64,000 nt of DNA from Chrysogorgia sp. JL179-B06 (Eukaryota; Cnidaria; Anthozoa; Scleralcyonacea; Chrysogorgiidae): assembly GCA_035772405.1 (NCBI GenBank), contig JAYKKM010000048.1:3518501-3582500 (forward strand), in the 5' to 3' direction. This document shows positions 52,969-60,100 of the stretch, piece after piece (the first letter of the stretch is position 1; each line of letters begins with the position of its first letter). Below the pieces are notes generated by a model. It made no database searches and had not been told where the DNA came from. It worked only from the letters and a program-made list of their open reading frames with translations. The translations under genes and the position numbers were made by a program.

Positions 52969-54991
52969 AATCAATAGCCCCTACTTAAGGTGGGCCACAA
53001 CCTCCCCTCACACATACACTGGGGAGTGGCTAATAAGCTACCAAAATTTGCTAGCCTTTGACATAGTCACAACGTTACAATTACTCTGGCTGTACAATCC
53101 ACGATATGATCTTCCTTACAATAGTTTCACTTTCCATCAGTACAATTTTCTGCATCTCTCTTGTTGTTCTCAATCTCCGCAGTTCCTCTGGGATCAGCTT
53201 GGCCATTTGCTCTTCTAACTTCTTCATTCCTCCTCCTAAACATCCAATAACAAACGGTATGACTTCAACTGTATAGCCCTGTCTCCTTTCTCGAATTTCA
53301 AATGCCAATTGCTGGTACTTAGTTCGTACAAAATTACATGGCAGAAAGGAACAGTACTGGAAAAACAGGGAAAGAAGCTTATTTGGGACTTTGAGTACCG
53401 TATGAGAAAGACCACCTCCGCCAGAAGACCCGATTTGACATTGGAGGACATAGAGGAACGTAAGATAATCAGTGCCTTGTTATGTCTCCGCAAGTATTCA
53501 CTGCCAGCGAGTACTGAACAACCAGATAACCAATGGTGTACTGTTTCTCTCCTTGACGAGCATAACCTGCAATTATCTGACTGTCGATCTACTCCTCTCA
53601 ATGCTTTCCTGACTCTAGTCTCCACCATTTGCTCTTGTACCTCTATCACCGCCGCTGTCTTTCTCGAGTCTAAGTTGCACTCCAACCACTGGTTGCATCT
53701 TTCATCCTGCCCACGGTAAATCTCACTCTGTAATCTCTTTTCTTGACACTCCTCGATACGCATTTCTTCAGTTTTTTATTTCAACAACATTTTCAGTTTT
53801 TTCCAAACATTTTTCCAGGTCCCCGGTCCTGTAACTGCTCACCATTCAATTCAATCTTTCCGCATGCAAAGTTAACTTCCTGCAAAGCCTCTCGCATTGC
53901 ATCCTCTGCTTCTCTCTTTACTGAACAATATTCGTTCCCGTGTTCTCTTTGCCATGCCACTTCTATCCACCTGCTCCTTGACATTGCCATGTAGCATGCT
54001 ACTCGTACTTTTGTTTCTTTATACAAGTCCCTCATACTCTTTACTGTACAATCTTTCATCACCAGCCTGTCTACCATGCATTTTCTCCTCCCTGAGTTTC
54101 CTTTTCACAACCATATCAAGCTCCACTAAATCATCCTTACTGAATCTGCATATATTCATTGCATATCCTGCTACCGGTATCACCCTACAATTCACAGCTC
54201 TAACCAAGCTCTTGTCATACAATTCTAGATGGACAAGACTTTCCATCCTCTTCACCATCTCCCTCTTTACTCTTTCCAACACTTTCCCCGTATCTACCTT
54301 ATCTGCCTGTTCACATCCTAAAAACTTGTACACCTCATTCTCATCTGGATTCAAGGCTCGCATTCTCTCATCTAACACATCTAATCCTTCTCCCTTCACC
54401 ATCTTACCATGCTCAAACACAATTTCAGCACACTTTTCCACACCATAACATGCTCCCGTATCATAGCTTGCTTGCACAATCATCTCATTAACAGTTTTCA
54501 ACCTATCATGGTTCTCTTGGTACACCTGCAGGTCATCAATAAATAAGCTGTGTGTTCGTTTCACTGTCCGATTATATGGCATTCCCATCATGTACCCTCT
54601 TGTTTCATTCAGGAGCATCCCAATAGGTACTTCACTCAGACAGAACCCAACCGGCGAGAGGCTATCTCCCTGCAAAAATCCTGTCGAAATTGAAATCCAT
54701 CTACTGATTTTCTTTTCTACTTTCGTCCACACTTCCAGTCTCCCTTTTATCTTCCTCTAACCAGTCTCCCTTTTATCAGGTATTCTAGTCGACTTAAATC
54801 TTTTCTTGTATCTTTAATCTGACCTTCCAGCCGTCTTCCACCACGGTTCTTTTTTCTTGCATTCCTTTTTATTCTTCACACCAAGCTGTTTTGCTACTAC
54901 GTTTTCAGCCGCTTTAAGAAGATTATTCATTTGCTTTAAATTCTTTACTTTAAAATGTTGTACCACTTCCTCAACCTTTATGGTTTTGCTC

Positions 54992-55029
<38 letters not shown>

Positions 55030-55139
55030 CTATTATTATATTATTATTATTATATTATTATTATTATTATATTATTATATTATTATATTATTATATTATT
55101 ATATTATTATATTATTATATTATATTATTATTATTATTA

Positions 55140-55177
<38 letters not shown>

Positions 55178-56542
55178 TATTATTATATTATTATATTATT
55201 ATTATTATTATTATTATATTATTATTATTATTACTTCTCCTCTACAGTAGCTATGTCTTGTCTAAAATTTCCTGGCATTTCACCGTTGCTGCATTATCTA
55301 AAACTTGGGTAACTGAAAATATTGATTCCATAGTAAACAATTACATCCGTAAATGGCTGGAAATACCTATATCTGGAACTCTTAGTACTGTTTTTCTTAA
55401 CCCGTAACAAGTTTGGTCAAAACATCGTCCCTCCATCCGTCAAATTTATTCAGTGTCAAACAGTTCTTCGCAACGCTTTAAAAACGTCTCCAAATGACTG
55501 TATAAAAGAACTCTGGAAGTCCACTAGTAACTACACTAATGTCCAATACGATACATACAACTCAACCAAGGAAGTACTAAAGAATTTTCATCTTGTACAA
55601 GAGGATAAACTTAGAAATCGTTTGACCTGTCAAGGTTCCTTTTTTCTCAAATGTCTCAAAGTTTTCCCTGTCACACCTTAACGTCCTCTGGTCTACATCC
55701 CAATCAAAACTACCAAAAAACATTTTCAATTTTACAGTTCGTTACATAAATAACACACTTCCCTCACGAAAGAATCTTAGCAGATGGGGTATTTCACCAA
55801 GTTCTGACTGCTCGTTCTGTTTACGTCCTGAAACTCTTCTACATGTTGTTGCCGGTTGTCAACATTACCTAGAACGATTTACTTGGAGACACGATTCCAT
55901 TCTCAGTTTTCTCGCAAAAAATTTTCAATCTATAGACGGATGTAACCTGTTCGTTGATCTTCCTGGATTTAAAAGCCCCTCAGTTATAACTGGAGACGAA
56001 CAACGCCCAGATTTACTTCTTTCCACTTCAAACAACGACCTTTACGTCGTTGAACTTACCGTAGGATTTGAGTCTAACCTTACCAACAACGTTAACCGGA
56101 AGAAAGCTAAGTACAAAGATCTAGTAAGAAAGCAGAATGAGGACTTCACAAGTGTTAAATTTGTTAATCTCTCCATCAGCTCACTCGGAATTTTCGATAA
56201 AGAATGCCATACTTTTATTGAAATGTTAAATGATTTAGGACTCGATAACAAACATCAACAATACTACATCCGAAACATGATCTCTATCGCCATTAGAACG
56301 ACGTATTATATCTTCTGTTGTAGAAACAAAGAATGGACCAATCCTGAACCACTATTTAGTGGTTAAACATTAAACATTTGAACATTAAACATTAATTTAA
56401 TTATAAATTTGTTTCTGTTGTTTTAGAAATATTAATACTGTATATAATCATATGTGATTCAAGTTAGCCAATTGTAAATTACCTCAAGAAGTGAGATTTG
56501 CAATTGTAAATATATAAGAAAAATTTATATTAATAAAGTTTC

Positions 56543-56612
<70 letters not shown>

Positions 56613-57140
56613 AGAGTGACAGAAATCGAGCAAGGAACGTTCACACCACTCGTTTTCACTACAACAGGAGGAATGGGAGATGAATGCTTACGATATCACA
56701 GCAGACTTGCTGAGTTGATAGCGGACAAGAAAGGAGAGCTATACTCACACACAATATCGTGGATAAGAGCAAAGATATCATTCTCCATCGTTAGATCTGC
56801 CTTGTTATGTTTAAGAGGCTCGAGAACAATTAGAAGAGTACAATCCAACATTAAAGACATAGACTTAGATATAGAGACCGTGATGGCAAGAATTCATTAG
56901 TTTTGTAAATTTTTATTATTATTATTAGTTAGTTAGATAATCTTATATATATATTGGACTTTAGTTTTAATTATTATTATTTTTATATTAATTTATTGTA
57001 AATAATTATCATAATATAGTTTGAATATATGGACAGCAAATTTTTAAATTGTATTATAAATTGTTTTATATTGAACAAATTTTATCATCAGTACCTTGAA
57101 TGTAAAATATTTTGACATTATTGTTATAAAGGAAATTAAA

Positions 57141-57180
<40 letters not shown>

Positions 57181-60100
57181 TATTATTATTTATATGTTGC
57201 ATCATTTGTATTTTCTGAAAGTTTTCGATCAAGCGGCTGTAGTTTTTGGATTAAACATGGTTTAATTTGGGGAGACAGAAACAATACAGTACTAAGTGAA
57301 ATCACTGCAAGTTCTAGAAAACAAAGCTGTCAACCTCCGCAACTGAGGCTTTGAAAATACTCAACTGTTGAAAATCAAACGACAGAAACATCAATGTATT
57401 TTTATTTTTAAATGTATTAACAATGTTATACTTCAACTTTGAACAACCAGAAACAGAAATGTTCATCACTACAATACCAAAACCAGTAATAACTTACAGC
57501 TGCCTAAAGCCAAGACAAACTGGGGAAAACAAAAATTAATCGACCAAGAAGGAAGCAGGGGAAGAAAAAGGCCTGACACAAATCCAATAATTGGCCTGTG
57601 TCGAGCTTCCAGTATCTGGAAGATGCGTTGATTGGAGAGACAAAAAACCTACGTCACACTACCGGAAATCTACGTACGGCCCTGGGAACCACGCATGGGG
57701 GGGGGGGGGGGGTGTTATTGCGAAACGTATTTCTAGTATAAAAAGTAAGGGGGCTATAACATAGATCGGCACCGTGGTATGTATTCAGAATAAGAATCTG
57801 TAAGCTAAGCAATTTACATTACAAAAATAGACAATTCACCTGTTCTACAAGATCACCGCAACACACCGCCGTCATGTCTTTGTCAACAGTAATATCAATT
57901 TTCCAGGTACACACTTCAGAGTAAGAGTCCACACAGGGAAACCAAAGCCTATGTTCAAATAAACAAGGTGGTAAAAAATACAGCATTATTTATAGTATTG
58001 AACCACATGTTCAATGATAACATAATATGAAAAATGTAATAGAATAATTTTAATAATATAATATTTTTAATATAATGTTATAAAACAAAATAAATGATGA
58101 TAAATTAGAAAATAAATCAAATTCGTGATTGAATCAGATATACGTGTAAACAGCAAATGCTGCATAAAGTTCTCAAACTCATTAATAATTCATAAAGATA
58201 GAACAAAGGAAATCAGTGACATGACGGTGGTTTGATATAATGGTACAAAACTTCCATAAATTAAAGTGCCCATAACCTCAAAAAACTTTATTGTATTATT
58301 TGGAAGAACTTTTAAAATGATAAAGTAACTTATTTGGAAGACTCTCGTTTCTTCGCTTTCTTTTTGAGATATATCAGTTTGTTTGATATGCAAATATCTG
58401 GAATTTCGTCACACGTGCATAATGAGTTATCAGAGAATGTTATTTATTATATGGACGAAGGTGTTTTACTGGGAACTAAAACACTCGTAGAACTCATACG
58501 TCACTACATCCGGGGCCAAGTGGCCCTTTTTCCCGTATCGTGAGTGGCATATCGAAAATTTCCCGCCAATTTCATTCATTATTTCATTTTTGACGTGTAT
58601 TTGCGGCACTATGAATATGTCCATATAATAAAAAGAACATTACACGGTGGCTCGAAGATATAGACCTCTTTCATAATGGCGGCCAGTTTAAATATTCTTT
58701 TATATGCATGCAAATTAGCCTTTCTGGCCTCGTTACAAAGCGACGATTCTTTGGAATTACAGACACACGAACGAGGTCAGAAAGGCTAATTTAAATGAAT
58801 ATAAAAGAATATTTAATTTGGGCGCCATTATGAAAGAGGTCTATGGATTTTATGTTCTCGTGGCAAGAACAATATCTCACTCGTTCGCTGCGCTAACTCG
58901 TGAGATATTGTTCTTGCCACTCGAACATAAAATCCATATCTTCTCGCCACCGTGTAATATCCTCTATATATCTTTTCGGTCATGAAATAAAAACACTAAA
59001 GTGTGAATAACACGTGTGTGCGTTTCTCCCACAACACCAAACTTCTTAATTTTAAAGGATTTCGTTCGAGAATGAAAGAGATATACACATTTCTCCAATA
59101 AGTCATTATGACATGCATAAAAATTAATAAAAAATAAGTCATTATGACATGCATAAAAATTAATAAAAAATAAGTCATGACATGCATGACGAAATTCCAG
59201 ACATTTGCATATCAAACAAACTGATATATCTAAAAAAGAAAGCAAAGAAACGAACATCTTCAAAAGAAGTTACTTTATCATTTTAAAATTTCTTCCAAAC
59301 AAGACAATAAAATATTTTGAGGTTATGGGCACTTCAAGCCAATTTTCAGCTCAATTTTCTTTTTAAATACTGATTCGTTTGAGAAGCTATATAGTTCTTT
59401 ACCACGGTCTCAAAACACCTCGAAGTTGTTAAAAAACTCGGCCTACGGCCTCGTTTTCCAACACACATCTAGGTGTTTTGATACCGTGGTAAAGAACGCT
59501 TTCTCGTTCTTGACATATTACTTCAAAACAAAGCTATGAAGTGTAGCAAATGAAAGGTTAACAAATTAGTTCACTTTTTACATAACTTCACTAACCTATT
59601 TCGCAATGCATAACATTTAATTTAGTTTAGGAGAATAGATGTTTACCTAGATGTGTTCCCATGGTTATATGAAAACATATGAGCAGATCTCTATGAGAAA
59701 CGATAAATGAAGTAATATGATAAAGTAATAAAATCATAATTAATGATCTAAAGTGAGATAATAATAACATGAGACGCCATTTGTAAGGACTCTAGGTTCT
59801 TAAGGATTCTCGTTATTGTTGTTATTGTACAAGCTGTAAGTAAGGCCCTGTTTACATGAAGCGGATTGAGTCAAATCGGATCAAAAAACGCGGATGAAGT
59901 CAATCCGGGCACATGTTTATATGAATCCGTTTCGCAGCAGGCCTCAAACCGCACGTGCGTACTTTTTGAGGCATGCGTATTCAGGCCTCAAAACGTGAAT
60001 GCGTTAATTTCACGCATGCGTATCAAGTCATTTTCAAGTCAAACCGTGTTTACATCAATCAGATTGGCAACATTCAAGTCGATCCTTGCTTGAATCTCAA

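Noticed and set aside
54857..55407. Ile/Leu/Tyr-rich open frames, and the poly-Asn frame at 51507-51743
   Set aside because: They are translations of (ATT)n microsatellites joined to LINE fragments.
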